Source of the DNA: Lachnotalea sp. AF33-28
Lineage (GTDB): Bacteria; Bacillota; Clostridia; Lachnospirales; Lachnospiraceae
NCBI RefSeq assembly: GCF_003477885.1
Contig: NZ_QUEE01000016.1
Span: 1-45,759 of the forward strand
Reading direction: 5' to 3'
Length of the DNA: 45,759 nucleotides
Position numbers and translations under genes: made by a program. Positions 29,778-38,588 of the stretch are shown piece by piece. The notes under the pieces were generated by a model, which ran no database searches, was not told where the DNA came from, and saw nothing but the letters and a program-made list of their open reading frames with translations. The first letter of the stretch is position 1. Each line of letters opens with the position of its first letter.

Positions 29778-30305
29778 ATGTGGATTCATTTATCCGAGGT
29801 TTTATCGGCAGAAGGCAAAGAGAAAACTTATACCTGCGAGATCGGCTTTAATGCCTTTCAGACGGGAAACGGGAGTTATCCGGTAACAGAGAAGTCCCCG
29901 GTTTCTTTGAAGATCGTGAATCTGGGTGAGAAGCGCCTGCTGTTAAGCGGCAGATGTTCGCTGACCTTATCGATTCCGTGTGACCGCTGCCTGGAAGAGG
30001 TTCCGCAGAAGTTTGATATACCATTCGAAAGAGAAATCGATATGAATCAGACGGAAGAGGAGCGGATAGAGGATCTGGATGAACAGCCCTATATTGTGGG
30101 ATTTCAGCTTGATGTGGATCGATTTGTGGAAACAGAGCTGTTCCTGCACATGCCGATGAAAGTTCTATGCAGTGATGACTGCAAGGGAATCTGTGATCGG
30201 TGTGGTGCCAATCTTAATCGCGAAACATGCGGCTGCAGCCAGGAGCCTAAGGATCCGAGGATGGCTGCCATATTGGATATTTTTCATTCGGCCGCTGATC
30301 AATAG
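29778..30305 (+). CDS. DUF177/YceD family protein
   Basis: A 175-residue protein almost always encoded just before rpmF. It has CDRCLEEV in the middle and a Cys cluster CSDDCKGICDRCGANLNRETCGC near the C-terminus, suggesting a metal site. YceD family members are implicated in large ribosomal subunit or 23S rRNA accumulation in plants and bacteria, but the exact role is not settled. It lies 29 bases upstream of rpmF under a consensus promoter. Confidence 0.92.
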   Translation: MWIHLSEVLSAEGKEKTYTCEIGFNAFQTGNGSYPVTEKSPVSLKIVNLGEKRLLLSGRCSLTLSIPCDRCLEEVPQKFDIPFEREIDMNQTEEERIEDLDEQPYIVGFQLDVDRFVETELFLHMPMKVLCSDDCKGICDRCGANLNRETCGCSQEPKDPRMAAILDIFHSAADQ

Positions 30306-30334
30306 GCAGTCATGAAACTTAAGGAGGTGTAACC

Positions 30335-30517
30335 ATGTCCATCTGTCCCAAGAATAAATCTTCTAAAGCTAGAAGAGACAGCCGTAGAGCAAACTGGAAA
30401 ATGAGCGCTCCCAATCTGGTGAAGTGCAGCAAGTGCGGCGCATTAACAATGCCCCACAGAGTTTGCAAGGCTTGTGGTTCTTATAACAAGAGAGAAATTG
30501 TTAAAGTTGAAGATTGA
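30335..30517 (+). CDS. rpmF: 50S ribosomal protein L32
   Basis: A 60-residue ribosomal protein. The N-terminus MSICPKNKSSKARRDSRRA and the zinc ribbon CSKCGALTMPHRVCKACG, with two CxxC pairs (C+ form), are diagnostic. AAGGAGGTG precedes the ATG. A strong terminator follows 30 bases after the stop. Confidence 0.97.
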   Translation: MSICPKNKSSKARRDSRRANWKMSAPNLVKCSKCGALTMPHRVCKACGSYNKREIVKVED

Positions 30518-30547
30518 TTTCGTAATTTGAATGAATCAGTGAAGCCG

Positions 30548-30585
30548 AGGGCTGCCATACTGTATGAGTGTGGCAGCCCTTATTT
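30548..30585 (+). terminator. terminator of rpmF
   Basis: AGGGCTGCCA (30548-30557) pairs perfectly with TGGCAGCCCT (30571-30580), followed by TATTT. Confidence 0.82.
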
Positions 30586-30727
30586 CCGCTTTGGAATATA
30601 AGATTACGGCTGCTATTTAAACATTTTTTACAAACCGGTAGAAAAAGCTGTAAAATAGGTTTACAATGGTAATGAGAATCACCCGATGATATATAATGCG
30701 GGATGCACAATGATACGGAGGCAGAAG

Positions 30728-31264
30728 ATGGGTAAGAATGTATTTCTCGATGATATGAAAAAACCGGAATTATCGGATTATATAGGATACAACGAAAACG
30801 GCCGCGGCAATCTGGGCGATGAACTGCCGGTCATGGTATACCGGCTGATGGAATATTCGCTGCGCGAGCAGCTGACAGAAGAGTTTGGCAGTCAGGAGCA
30901 GATACGCATTTTCAGAAAAGCCGGATATCGGGCCGGCGTATATTTTGCGGAAAAACTGTTGGATCTGTCGCTGGAGCTGAATCCGTTCATCGCATCACTG
31001 CAGGCCCGCCTGGAGGAATTCAAGATAGGAGTGCTAAGAATCGAATCCTTCGATGAGGCCACGGGCAGGATTGTGCTCACCGTATCGGAGGATGCGGACT
31101 GCTCCGGCCTGCCGCTGCTCGGAGAAACAGTCTGCAATTATGATGAAGGCTTTATATCCGGTATTCTCTCCACCTATATGGGAAAAGCATATCTGGCTGT
31201 AGAGATCGACTGCTGGGCAACCGGTGACCGGGTGTGCAGATTCCGTGCAGAACCGGTGCAGTGA
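30728..31264 (+). CDS. V4R (4-vinyl reductase) domain protein
   Basis: A 178-residue protein from ATG 30728, with GGAGG upstream. Its body matches the V4R small-molecule-binding fold, with a C-terminal region CNYDEGFISGILSTYMGKAYLAVEIDCWATGDRVCRFRAEP that carries the conserved Cys and the Glu-x-Asp-Cys pattern of this fold. V4R domains act as ligand-binding or redox sensors, often next to cyclic-di-GMP enzymes. The next gene, 12 bases downstream, is the remnant of a GGDEF protein, so this sensor may have lost its effector. Confidence 0.82.
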   Translation: MGKNVFLDDMKKPELSDYIGYNENGRGNLGDELPVMVYRLMEYSLREQLTEEFGSQEQIRIFRKAGYRAGVYFAEKLLDLSLELNPFIASLQARLEEFKIGVLRIESFDEATGRIVLTVSEDADCSGLPLLGETVCNYDEGFISGILSTYMGKAYLAVEIDCWATGDRVCRFRAEPVQ

Positions 31265-31276
31265 GAGGAAACGGAC

Positions 31277-31721
31277 ATGGAAAAAGACAATTGTGGGATG
31301 CTGTTTGAATATCTGAAAAGCATACTGTATGATACACCGATCAACAGACCGGATTTAGAGGATCTGGATGAACCTTACCGGAGGCTGGGGGAAGGGCTTA
31401 GCTATCTTCAGCAGGCGGTGGAGGAGATGCTGGCGTATACGGCGGATCTGTCCAAAGGAAATCTGTCCGGGCCGGTTCCCTCCAGGGAAAATTTCCTCTG
31501 TGTCAATCTGAAAAATCTGCACGCCAGCTTAAATCATCTCACCTGGCAGGCCAAACAGGTGGCCAGCGGTGATTATTCACAGCATGTATCCTATCAGCTA
31601 TGGGGTGGTGGAAATCGAAGGCAGCGCCAACGGACGGACGCTGGATCAGACGGTGGAACTGGCGGATGCCGCCATGTATGAATGCAAAAGAAAAAATAAA
31701 AAAGAATATCCGAGGATATGA
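31277..31721 (+). pseudogene. diguanylate cyclase gene with internal deletion and frameshift
   Basis: The first 110 or so codons encode a soluble N-terminus ending in a HAMP-like stretch (ASLNHLTWQAKQVASGDYSQHVSY), where related proteins continue into a PAS and GGDEF body. At about 31602-31605 the sequence jumps to another frame, which reads ISYGVVEIEGSANG, then VELADAAMYECKRKNKKEY and a stop at 31721. That is the last 44 or so residues of a GGDEF domain (ISxG and ADxAMYxxK). The catalytic GGDEF loop and at least 150 codons are missing. The unshifted frame runs into junk and stops at 31681. The product cannot be an active cyclase. Confidence 0.85.
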
Positions 31722-31768
31722 TGCGCCGTCCGGACGGTTGATCCGTCATAAAGAATTTAAAAATACGG

Positions 31769-31797
31769 TTGATTTATAGAATAAACTTTAGTATATT
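31769..31797 (+). promoter_or_regulatory. plsX: promoter of plsX-acpP
   Basis: TTGATT (31769-31774), a 17-base spacer and TATATT (31792-31797). I saw no FapR-type palindrome around it. Confidence 0.65.
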
Positions 31798-31860
31798 TAA
31801 ATGTGAAAATTGGCGGGCCATAAAAATACCGCCGGATTAAAGGAGATACGAAAAGAGCAG

Positions 31861-32880
31861 ATGCAGAACGAAACTGTGGTTGCGGTAGACGCAATGGGCG
31901 GCGATAACGCGCCGGGAGAAATTGTGAAAGGTGCTGTGGATGCGGTAAACCAGTGCGGCAATGTGAAAGTGATGCTGGTTGGGCAGGAAAAAGTGGTAAA
32001 TGAAGCGCTGGCGCAATATAAATACAACAAGGATCAGATATCTGTTGTAAATGCACAGGAGATCATCACCACGGAGGAAACACCTGTCACGGCAATCCGC
32101 AGGAAAAAGGATTCTTCCATTGTGGTTGGCCAGAAACTTGTAAAAGATAAAAAAGCAGATGCGTTTGTATCTGCCGGCAGTACGGGCGCAGTGCTGGTGG
32201 GCGGCACGCTGGTGGTTGGAAGAATCAAGGGAATCGAGAGAACTCCTCTGGGAACTCTGATTCCGACTACGGACGGCGTAGCGCTTCTGGTTGACAGCGG
32301 CGCCAATGTGGATACCAGGCCATCCCACCTGGTACAGTTTGCCAGAATGGGCTCCATCTATATGGAGAATGTTGTAGGGATCAAAAACCCAAGAGTGGCC
32401 ATCGTTAACGTGGGAGTGGAAGAGGAGAAGGGAAATACCCTCGTAAAGGAAACATTCCCGCTGCTTAAGGAATGCGCCGGGCTGAATTTTACAGGCAGCA
32501 TTGAGGCCAGAGAAATTCCCCATGGCGGTGCAGATGTAATTGTCTGCGATGGTTTTGTGGGCAATGTGATTCTAAAACTTTATGAAGGAGTAGGAGGTGC
32601 ATTAATCAGCAAAGTAAAGCAGAGCCTTCTGACCAACCTGAAGACGAAGATCGGTGCGGTTTTAATCAAGCCTGCTTTAAAAGCTACGTTAAAAAGCTTT
32701 GATGCCAGCCAATACGGCGGAGCTCCGATGCTGGGACTGAACGGTCTGGTGGTAAAGACACACGGGAGCGCTAAGGCAAATGAAGTGTGTAATTCCATCA
32801 TTCAATGTGTGACCTTTAAGGCGCAGAATATCAATGAAAAAATAAAAGAAAGCTTATCCACGGCGAAAACAGTGGAATAG
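31861..32880 (+). CDS. plsX: phosphate acyltransferase PlsX
   Basis: Makes acyl-phosphate from acyl-ACP for phospholipid synthesis. The protein has 339 residues from ATG 31861. Diagnostic motifs are VVAVDAMGGDNAPGEIVKGA at the start, SAGSTGAVLVGG, LLVDSGANVDTRP, VGVEEEKGN and CDGFVGNVILK. The best Shine-Dalgarno (AAAGGAG near 31837) is about 16 bases from this ATG, further than usual, but no closer in-frame start exists. acpP follows 14 bases downstream, then rnc, the normal Firmicutes order, although fapR and fabD/fabG are not present here. Confidence 0.95.
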   Translation: MQNETVVAVDAMGGDNAPGEIVKGAVDAVNQCGNVKVMLVGQEKVVNEALAQYKYNKDQISVVNAQEIITTEETPVTAIRRKKDSSIVVGQKLVKDKKADAFVSAGSTGAVLVGGTLVVGRIKGIERTPLGTLIPTTDGVALLVDSGANVDTRPSHLVQFARMGSIYMENVVGIKNPRVAIVNVGVEEEKGNTLVKETFPLLKECAGLNFTGSIEAREIPHGGADVIVCDGFVGNVILKLYEGVGGALISKVKQSLLTNLKTKIGAVLIKPALKATLKSFDASQYGGAPMLGLNGLVVKTHGSAKANEVCNSIIQCVTFKAQNINEKIKESLSTAKTVE

Positions 32881-32894
32881 AAAGGATGGTTATT

Positions 32895-33119
32895 ATGGAA
32901 TTTGAAAAATTACAAAGCATTATTGCGGAAGTATTAAGCGTTGATCCCGAGGATATTACAATGGATACTACATTTGTAGATGATCTGGGCGCAGATTCTC
33001 TGGATATTTTTCAAATTATTATGGCTATTGAAGAGGAATTTGAGATTGAGATTCCCAACGACGCGGCTGAGAACATCGTAACGGTAGGCGATGCGGTTGA
33101 ACAGATTAAGAACGCGTGA
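32895..33119 (+). CDS. acpP: acyl carrier protein
   Basis: A 74-residue acidic carrier for fatty acid synthesis. The phosphopantetheine attachment site is Ser35 in GADSLD. ATG 32895 (MEFEKLQSII) has AAAGGAT upstream and gives the usual length; an ATG nine bases earlier is possible. A 15-bp inverted repeat downstream probably ends its transcript. Confidence 0.96.
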   Translation: MEFEKLQSIIAEVLSVDPEDITMDTTFVDDLGADSLDIFQIIMAIEEEFEIEIPNDAAENIVTVGDAVEQIKNA

Positions 33120-33192
33120 CTGACCTCCTTTTTGTGGGAAAAATTACTGGATTTTTTGGCATTGAAAACGGATTATATATATGTCAGGCGAT

Positions 33193-33239
33193 ACAACAAT
33201 TCAGTGATTGGCAGCGGCCGTCACTGAATTGTTGTTTAT
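33193..33239 (+). terminator. terminator-like hairpin after acpP
   Basis: ACAACAATTCAGTGA (33193-33207) and TCACTGAATTGTTGT (33221-33235) are perfectly complementary, with a T-rich but short tail (TTTAT). It lies between acpP and the hairpin repeat upstream of rnc. Confidence 0.6.
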
Positions 33240-33268
33240 GGCATACCATGAGAACGAGGAAGTACACG

Positions 33269-33304
33269 CAAGTGTGCGCAGGTCATCAATCTTCGGTTGG
33301 TGAC
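33269..33304 (+). repeat. dispersed hairpin repeat upstream of the Shine-Dalgarno, copy 2
   Basis: GTCATCAATC (33282-33291) pairs with GGTTGGTGAC (33295-33304) using G-T pairs, around TTC. It is preceded by the block AAGTGTGCGCAG shared with copy 1 and with mobile element A. The hairpin ends 3 bases before AAGGAGG of rnc. A small ACAC-GCAA-GTGT hairpin lies just 5'. Confidence 0.75.
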
Positions 33305-33319
33305 AGTAAGGAGGATGAG

Positions 33320-34018
33320 ATGGCGGAACAATATACTCTGTCAGTCCTGGAAGGTAAGATCGGCTACCGTTTTAAGGACAGGCATCTGCTGAAACAGGCG
33401 CTGACGCACAGCTCCTATACTAATGAGAAGAGGCTGACCAAGCTGGACTGCAATGAGAGGCTGGAGTTTTTAGGAGACGCGGTGCTTGAGACTGTCAGCA
33501 GCGAATTTTTGTATCTGACCTATCCGAGGCTGTCGGAAGGGGAAATGACCAAGCTTAGAGCCAGCATCGTCTGTGAACCTACACTGGCCTTCTGCACCAG
33601 AGAGATCGGACTGGGATCTTTCCTGCTGTTGGGCAAAGGGGAGGATGCCACCGGCGGCCGTTTTCGGGATTCTATTGTATCGGATGCCCTGGAGGCTTTG
33701 ATCGGAGCTGTTTTTTTGGATGGTGGTTTTACTAATGCAAAAGAGTTTATCCTCAGGTTTGTGCTGGATGACATTGAGCATAAGAAGCTCTTTTTTGATA
33801 GCAAGACCATCCTTCAGGAAATGGTGCAGGGATACTATAAAGAACCGGTGACCTACGAGCTGACAGGCAGCGAGGGCCCGGACCATGCCAAGACCTTTCG
33901 GGTCAGAGTGCTGGTGGGGGACAAGCAGCTGGGCGACGGCGAGGGACGCACGAAAAAGCAGGCGGAACAGCATGCGGCCTATCGCGCAATCTTAAGATTG
34001 AAGAAGGAAACAGAATAA
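33320..34018 (+). CDS. rnc: ribonuclease III
   Basis: Double-strand-specific RNase that matures rRNA and controls mRNAs. The protein has 232 residues from ATG 33320, five bases after AAGGAGG; an ATG at 33315 is out of frame. The catalytic signature NERLEFLGDAVL is at 45-56, with a second acidic site in SDALEALIGAVFLDGG. The C-terminal dsRNA-binding domain contains LQEMVQGYYKEPVTYEL and GEGRTKKQAEQHAA. The leader carries a stable hairpin at the ribosome binding site. RNase III genes in other bacteria are autoregulated by cleavage of leader hairpins, so this is worth noting. smc starts 1 base after the stop. Confidence 0.96.
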   Translation: MAEQYTLSVLEGKIGYRFKDRHLLKQALTHSSYTNEKRLTKLDCNERLEFLGDAVLETVSSEFLYLTYPRLSEGEMTKLRASIVCEPTLAFCTREIGLGSFLLLGKGEDATGGRFRDSIVSDALEALIGAVFLDGGFTNAKEFILRFVLDDIEHKKLFFDSKTILQEMVQGYYKEPVTYELTGSEGPDHAKTFRVRVLVGDKQLGDGEGRTKKQAEQHAAYRAILRLKKETE

Positions 34019-34019
34019 T

Positions 34020-37000
34020 ATGTATTTAAAGGCGATAGAGGTGCAGGGCTTCAAATCCTTCGCACATAAGATTGTATTTCAGTTTCAGAGCGGCATCACC
34101 GGCATTGTGGGTCCCAATGGCAGCGGTAAAAGCAATGTGGCGGATGCGGTGCGCTGGGTGCTTGGTGAGCAGAGTGCAAAACAGCTTAGAAGCTCCAACA
34201 TGCAGGATGTTATTTTCTCCGGAACGGAAAACCGAAAACCTCAGGGGTTTGCGCATGTGGCTATCACCTTCGATAATTCCGATCATACGCTGCAGATTGA
34301 ATATGATGAGGTGACCGTATCCAGACGGGTATACCGTTCCGGCGAGAGCGAGTACAGGATTAACAGCAGTATCTGCCGTTTGAAGGACATTCAGGAGCTG
34401 TTTTACGATACCGGTATCGGAAAGGAAGGCTATTCCATCATCGGGCAGGGCCAGATCGACAAGATCTTAAACGGTAAGCCGGAGGAGCGCAGGGAGCTGT
34501 TTGATGAAGCCGCCGGCATCGTCAAATTTAAAAAGCGCAAGGCCATTGCGGTTAAGAAGCTGGAAAGTGAAAAACAGAATCTGCTGCGTGTGAACGATAT
34601 TTTAAATGAGCTGGAGAAGCAGGTGGGGCCTCTTGAAAAGCAGGCAGAAAAGGCCAGACAGTATCTGAAATATAAAGAACAGCTGAAGGTGCTGGATGTG
34701 AATATGTTTCTGCTGGACGGAGCATCCTTGAAGGAAAAGCTCACGAAGGTGGAGGAAGACACGTTTATTGTGGAAGGGGATCTGCTCGCTGCCAGGCAGG
34801 ATGCAACGCGGATGAAAGAGCGCTATGACGCGCTGACAGAAAAAACGGAGGAGCTGGACCGGGAGATCGGAGAAAAGCGCCTGCTCTATAATGAACTGTC
34901 CGTGGCAAAAGAGAATCAGGAGGGCCGGATCGGCATACTCAAAGAACAGATCAATACGGACAGGATGAATGACGAGCACATCAAAAGACGGATCGCCGCG
35001 ATAGAGGAAGAGACGAAGGGACGCGAGGCGGAAGCAGAAGAATATGCCGGTAAACGGGCAGAGCTTAAGGATAAGCTGGATGAGCTGATGCTAAACAGGG
35101 AAAGAACCCGGCAGGAAGCGAGCCAGGCGGAGGAAATGATCCGCGACCTGGAGCAGACAATTGCGGCCGGTAAGGAGCAGATGATCCGTGTCCTCAATGA
35201 CAAAGCGTCTTTGGCTGCCGGCAAGCAGCGCTATGCCACAATGCTGGAGCAGAGCATGACCCGTAAAAGCGAAATCTCTGCGAGGCTGCTTCGGACCAAG
35301 ACCGAGGAAGAATCACAGGCAGGCATATTAAACTCCTACAGACAGGAGAAGCAGGAGATTAAGGACAGCATCCGAAAGCTGGAAGAGGAGCAGAAGGAGG
35401 CGGCCGCTGCCTGTGAACAGGCAGGCGGTAAGGTCCGTGAGCTCACCCGGCTGTTAAATGAAAAGCAGCAGGAATACCATACGCTTCACACAAAGCTGGA
35501 ATCCCTTAGAAATCTGGCGGAGCGTTATGAAGGCTACGGCAACAGCATCCGCCGGGTGATGGAGGCAAAGAAAAGCATGCCGGGAATCATCGGCGTGGTG
35601 GCGGATCTGATCCATGTGGAAAAAACATATGAGACAGCCATAGAAACAGCTCTCGGCGCTTCCATACAGAATGTGGTCACGGATTCCGAACAGACAGCGA
35701 AGCACTGCATCGAGTTTCTGAAGAAAAACAAATTCGGGCGGGCGACCTTTCTGCCGCTGTCCGCGGTCAAAAACAGGGGAGAGTTCGGCTGGAAACAGGT
35801 TTTAAAGGAGCCCGGTGTCCTGGGGCTTGCAAGTGAACTGGTGACTGCGGATGTTGAGTATGACGGGCTGATTAAGTATCTGCTGGGCCGCATTGTGGTG
35901 GCGGATACCATCGATCATGCCATGGTACTGGCCAGAAAGAACGGATATGCCTTCCGCATCGTAACTCTGGAGGGTGAGCTGTTTAATACAGGCGGTTCCA
36001 TGACCGGAGGAGCATATAAAAACTCCAGCAATCTCCTGGGCAGAAAGCGTGAGCTGGAAGAGCTGGAAGCATCGATGAAAAAAGCACTGGCCCAGTATGA
36101 GCGGATGCAGGAAAACCTGAAAAATGAGGAGCATGCGCTAGCCTCTGCCCGCAGCCATCAGGAATCGCTTACGGGCGCTAAGCAGGAGGCCAGGCTGAAA
36201 CTGCAGGCTGCATCGATGAATGAAGGCCAGGCTGCTGATAAGCTGTCCGAGATACGGGAAGGAAGCCGGGATCTTCTGCTGGAAAACAAACAGCTGGAAG
36301 AACAGATCGGGCAGATTCGGGAGAGCCAGGAAAAGCTGAATGAGGAAGAGAAGAGCTTAAAGCGGCGCAATCAGGGCTATGAGGATGAGATCGCCGAAAG
36401 CAGCGGCCTTCTTGCAGAGCAGAAGGCCGTGCAGGATCGGATTGCAGAGAGCCTGTCAAAGATTCAGATAGAGCTGTCCGGCCTGTCACAGCAGGACAGC
36501 TTCCTGCAGGAAAACATTCTGCGTATACAGAAAGAAGTGCTGAAGCTGGCGGCGGAAAAGAATGACCTCAAGCAGGGAATCCTCAATACGGGGACAAACA
36601 TTGAGCAGAAAGAAAGCGAGATTGCCCAGATCCGGGCGCAGATAGAGGAAAACGCCGGACGGATGGGCGTGTTGGAGGAAGAAATCCGTGTGCGGATTGC
36701 GGGCAAGGAAGGATACCAGGCCGAACAGAAGGAATTTTTTGATAAGCGGGAAGAACTGACGAGGAGAACTGCGGATTTGGACAAGGAGTCCTTCCGCCTT
36801 TCCCAGCAGAAAGAAAAGATAGAGGATCAGATGGAACGCTATGTGGAATATCTGTGGACCGAATATGAACTCACTCCATCTGAAGCTGCGTCCATGAGAG
36901 ATGAAAGCTGCCAGAGCATCCCGGAACTGAAAAAATCGGTCAATGAGCAGAAGATCCTGATCAAAAACCTTGGGAATGTCAATGTCAATGCCATAGAGGA

Positions 37001-37586
37001 TTACAAGGAAATTTCCGAACGGTATGAATTCATGCGTACACAGCATGAGGATCTGGTGGAGGCTGCGGATAATTTAAGCCAGATCATAGAGGAGCTGGAT
37101 GAGGGAATGCGCCGTCAGTTTGAGGAGAAATTCCGGGAGATCAAACAGGAATTTGACCGGGTGTTCAAGGAACTCTTCGGAGGCGGGCGCGCGGCGCTGG
37201 AACTGGTGGAGGAAGAGGAGAAGGATATACTGGAAGCGGGCATTGCGATTATCGCACAGCCTCCGGGCAAGAAACTGCAGAATATGATGCAGCTCTCCGG
37301 CGGGGAGAAAGCGCTGACAGCGATCAGCCTGCTCTTTGCGATACAGAACTTAAAGCCGTCCCCGTTCTGTCTGCTGGATGAGATTGAGGCAGCGCTGGAT
37401 GATTCCAACGTGGGGCGTTTTGCAAATTATCTTAACAAGCTGAAATCCAATACGCAGTTCATCGTGATCACCCACAGGAGGGGCACGATGCTGATCGCGG
37501 ATCAGCTCTACGGCATCACCATGCAGGAGAAGGGCGTATCCAGCCTGGTTTCTGTGGATTTAACCGACGAAGCGAAGGCGGTTTGA
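34020..37586 (+). CDS. smc: chromosome segregation protein SMC
   Basis: ATPase that condenses and resolves chromosomes with ScpAB. It has 1188 residues, the full length. The N-terminal head has Walker A GPNGSGKSN and the AVRWVLGEQSAKQLR stretch. Long coiled coils (about 170-500 and 680-1020) flank the hinge (about 520-650, with PGIIGVVADLIHVEKTYETAIETALGASIQNVV). The C-terminal head has the signature LSGGEKALTAISLLFAIQ and Walker B FCLLDEIEAALDD. It lies 1 base after rnc and 19 bases before ftsY, the conserved Firmicutes cluster. Confidence 0.97.
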   Translation: MYLKAIEVQGFKSFAHKIVFQFQSGITGIVGPNGSGKSNVADAVRWVLGEQSAKQLRSSNMQDVIFSGTENRKPQGFAHVAITFDNSDHTLQIEYDEVTVSRRVYRSGESEYRINSSICRLKDIQELFYDTGIGKEGYSIIGQGQIDKILNGKPEERRELFDEAAGIVKFKKRKAIAVKKLESEKQNLLRVNDILNELEKQVGPLEKQAEKARQYLKYKEQLKVLDVNMFLLDGASLKEKLTKVEEDTFIVEGDLLAARQDATRMKERYDALTEKTEELDREIGEKRLLYNELSVAKENQEGRIGILKEQINTDRMNDEHIKRRIAAIEEETKGREAEAEEYAGKRAELKDKLDELMLNRERTRQEASQAEEMIRDLEQTIAAGKEQMIRVLNDKASLAAGKQRYATMLEQSMTRKSEISARLLRTKTEEESQAGILNSYRQEKQEIKDSIRKLEEEQKEAAAACEQAGGKVRELTRLLNEKQQEYHTLHTKLESLRNLAERYEGYGNSIRRVMEAKKSMPGIIGVVADLIHVEKTYETAIETALGASIQNVVTDSEQTAKHCIEFLKKNKFGRATFLPLSAVKNRGEFGWKQVLKEPGVLGLASELVTADVEYDGLIKYLLGRIVVADTIDHAMVLARKNGYAFRIVTLEGELFNTGGSMTGGAYKNSSNLLGRKRELEELEASMKKALAQYERMQENLKNEEHALASARSHQESLTGAKQEARLKLQAASMNEGQAADKLSEIREGSRDLLLENKQLEEQIGQIRESQEKLNEEEKSLKRRNQGYEDEIAESSGLLAEQKAVQDRIAESLSKIQIELSGLSQQDSFLQENILRIQKEVLKLAAEKNDLKQGILNTGTNIEQKESEIAQIRAQIEENAGRMGVLEEEIRVRIAGKEGYQAEQKEFFDKREELTRRTADLDKESFRLSQQKEKIEDQMERYVEYLWTEYELTPSEAASMRDESCQSIPELKKSVNEQKILIKNLGNVNVNAIEDYKEISERYEFMRTQHEDLVEAADNLSQIIEELDEGMRRQFEEKFREIKQEFDRVFKELFGGGRAALELVEEEEKDILEAGIAIIAQPPGKKLQNMMQLSGGEKALTAISLLFAIQNLKPSPFCLLDEIEAALDDSNVGRFANYLNKLKSNTQFIVITHRRGTMLIADQLYGITMQEKGVSSLVSVDLTDEAKAV

Positions 37587-37605
37587 TGGGATAGGAGGAG
37601 ACAGG

Positions 37606-38553
37606 ATGGCATCAGAGAAGAAAGGGCTGTTCCGCAAGCTGTTCGCGGGACTGGAAAAGACAAGAAACAGCATCATGTCGGGCATCGATTCTATATTCAG
37701 CGGTTTTTCGGCGATTGATGACGATTTCTATGAAGAGATAGAAGAGACGCTGATCATGGCGGATCTGGGGCTTAACACCACGATGAAGATTGTGGAGGAG
37801 CTGCGCGCACAGGTAAAAGAGCAGAAGATCAGAGATCCGCTGGCATGCAGGGAGCTGCTGATTAACAGCATCCGCCAGCAGATGGATGTGGGAGAAAACG
37901 CGTATGAGTTTGAAAACCGCAAATCCGTAGTTCTGGTGATCGGTGTAAACGGCGTGGGAAAGACCACATCGGTGGGCAAGATGGCAGGTATACTTAAGTC
38001 CCAGGGGAAACGCGTGATTGTGGCAGCGGCGGATACCTTCCGCGCGGCGGCCATAGAACAGCTGACAGAGTGGGCCAACCGGGCCGGAGTGGAAATCATC
38101 GCCCAAAGTGAAGGTTCCGATCCGGCGGCCGTCGTTTTTGACGCCATATCTGCGGCTAAGGCCAGACATGCGGATGTGCTGATCTGTGACACGGCAGGAA
38201 GGCTGCACAACAAGAAAAATCTGATGGAAGAGCTGAAAAAGATCAACCGCATCATTGACAAAGAATATCCGGACTGCTACCGGGAGACCCTGGTGGTGCT
38301 GGACGGAACCACCGGACAGAACGCGCTGGCTCAGGCCAGGCAGTTTATGGAAGTTGCCGATATCACCGGCATCATCCTCACAAAGCTGGACGGAACGGCC
38401 AAGGGCGGCATCGCTGTAGCGATCCAGTCTGAGCTTGGCATACCGGTAAAATACATCGGCATCGGCGAGCAGATCGACGATCTCCAGAAATTTGATGCGG
38501 ATGAGTTTGTAAATGCACTTTTTCAGAAAAATACAGAGGATCAGGAACAGTAG
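37606..38553 (+). CDS. ftsY: signal recognition particle receptor FtsY
   Basis: SRP receptor GTPase that delivers ribosome-nascent chains to the membrane. It has 315 residues with only a short basic N-terminal A-region, as in Firmicutes. The N domain is followed by G1 GVNGVGKTTSVGK, then AADTFRAAAIEQL, G3 DTAGRLHNK, G4 TKLDGTAKGG and a closing GIGEQIDDLQKFD. AGGAGG lies upstream of the ATG. It is co-transcribed with rnc-smc. Confidence 0.97.
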   Translation: MASEKKGLFRKLFAGLEKTRNSIMSGIDSIFSGFSAIDDDFYEEIEETLIMADLGLNTTMKIVEELRAQVKEQKIRDPLACRELLINSIRQQMDVGENAYEFENRKSVVLVIGVNGVGKTTSVGKMAGILKSQGKRVIVAAADTFRAAAIEQLTEWANRAGVEIIAQSEGSDPAAVVFDAISAAKARHADVLICDTAGRLHNKKNLMEELKKINRIIDKEYPDCYRETLVVLDGTTGQNALAQARQFMEVADITGIILTKLDGTAKGGIAVAIQSELGIPVKYIGIGEQIDDLQKFDADEFVNALFQKNTEDQEQ

Positions 38554-38588
38554 TGCTGGACGTATTTAGCGAATAAAGGATCGAGGGA

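Noticed and set aside
33116..33319. N-terminal extension of RNase III
   Set aside because: An open frame runs upstream, but it reads through a terminator-like hairpin and the repeat; ATG 33320 has AAGGAGG at the right spacing and the standard N-terminus.
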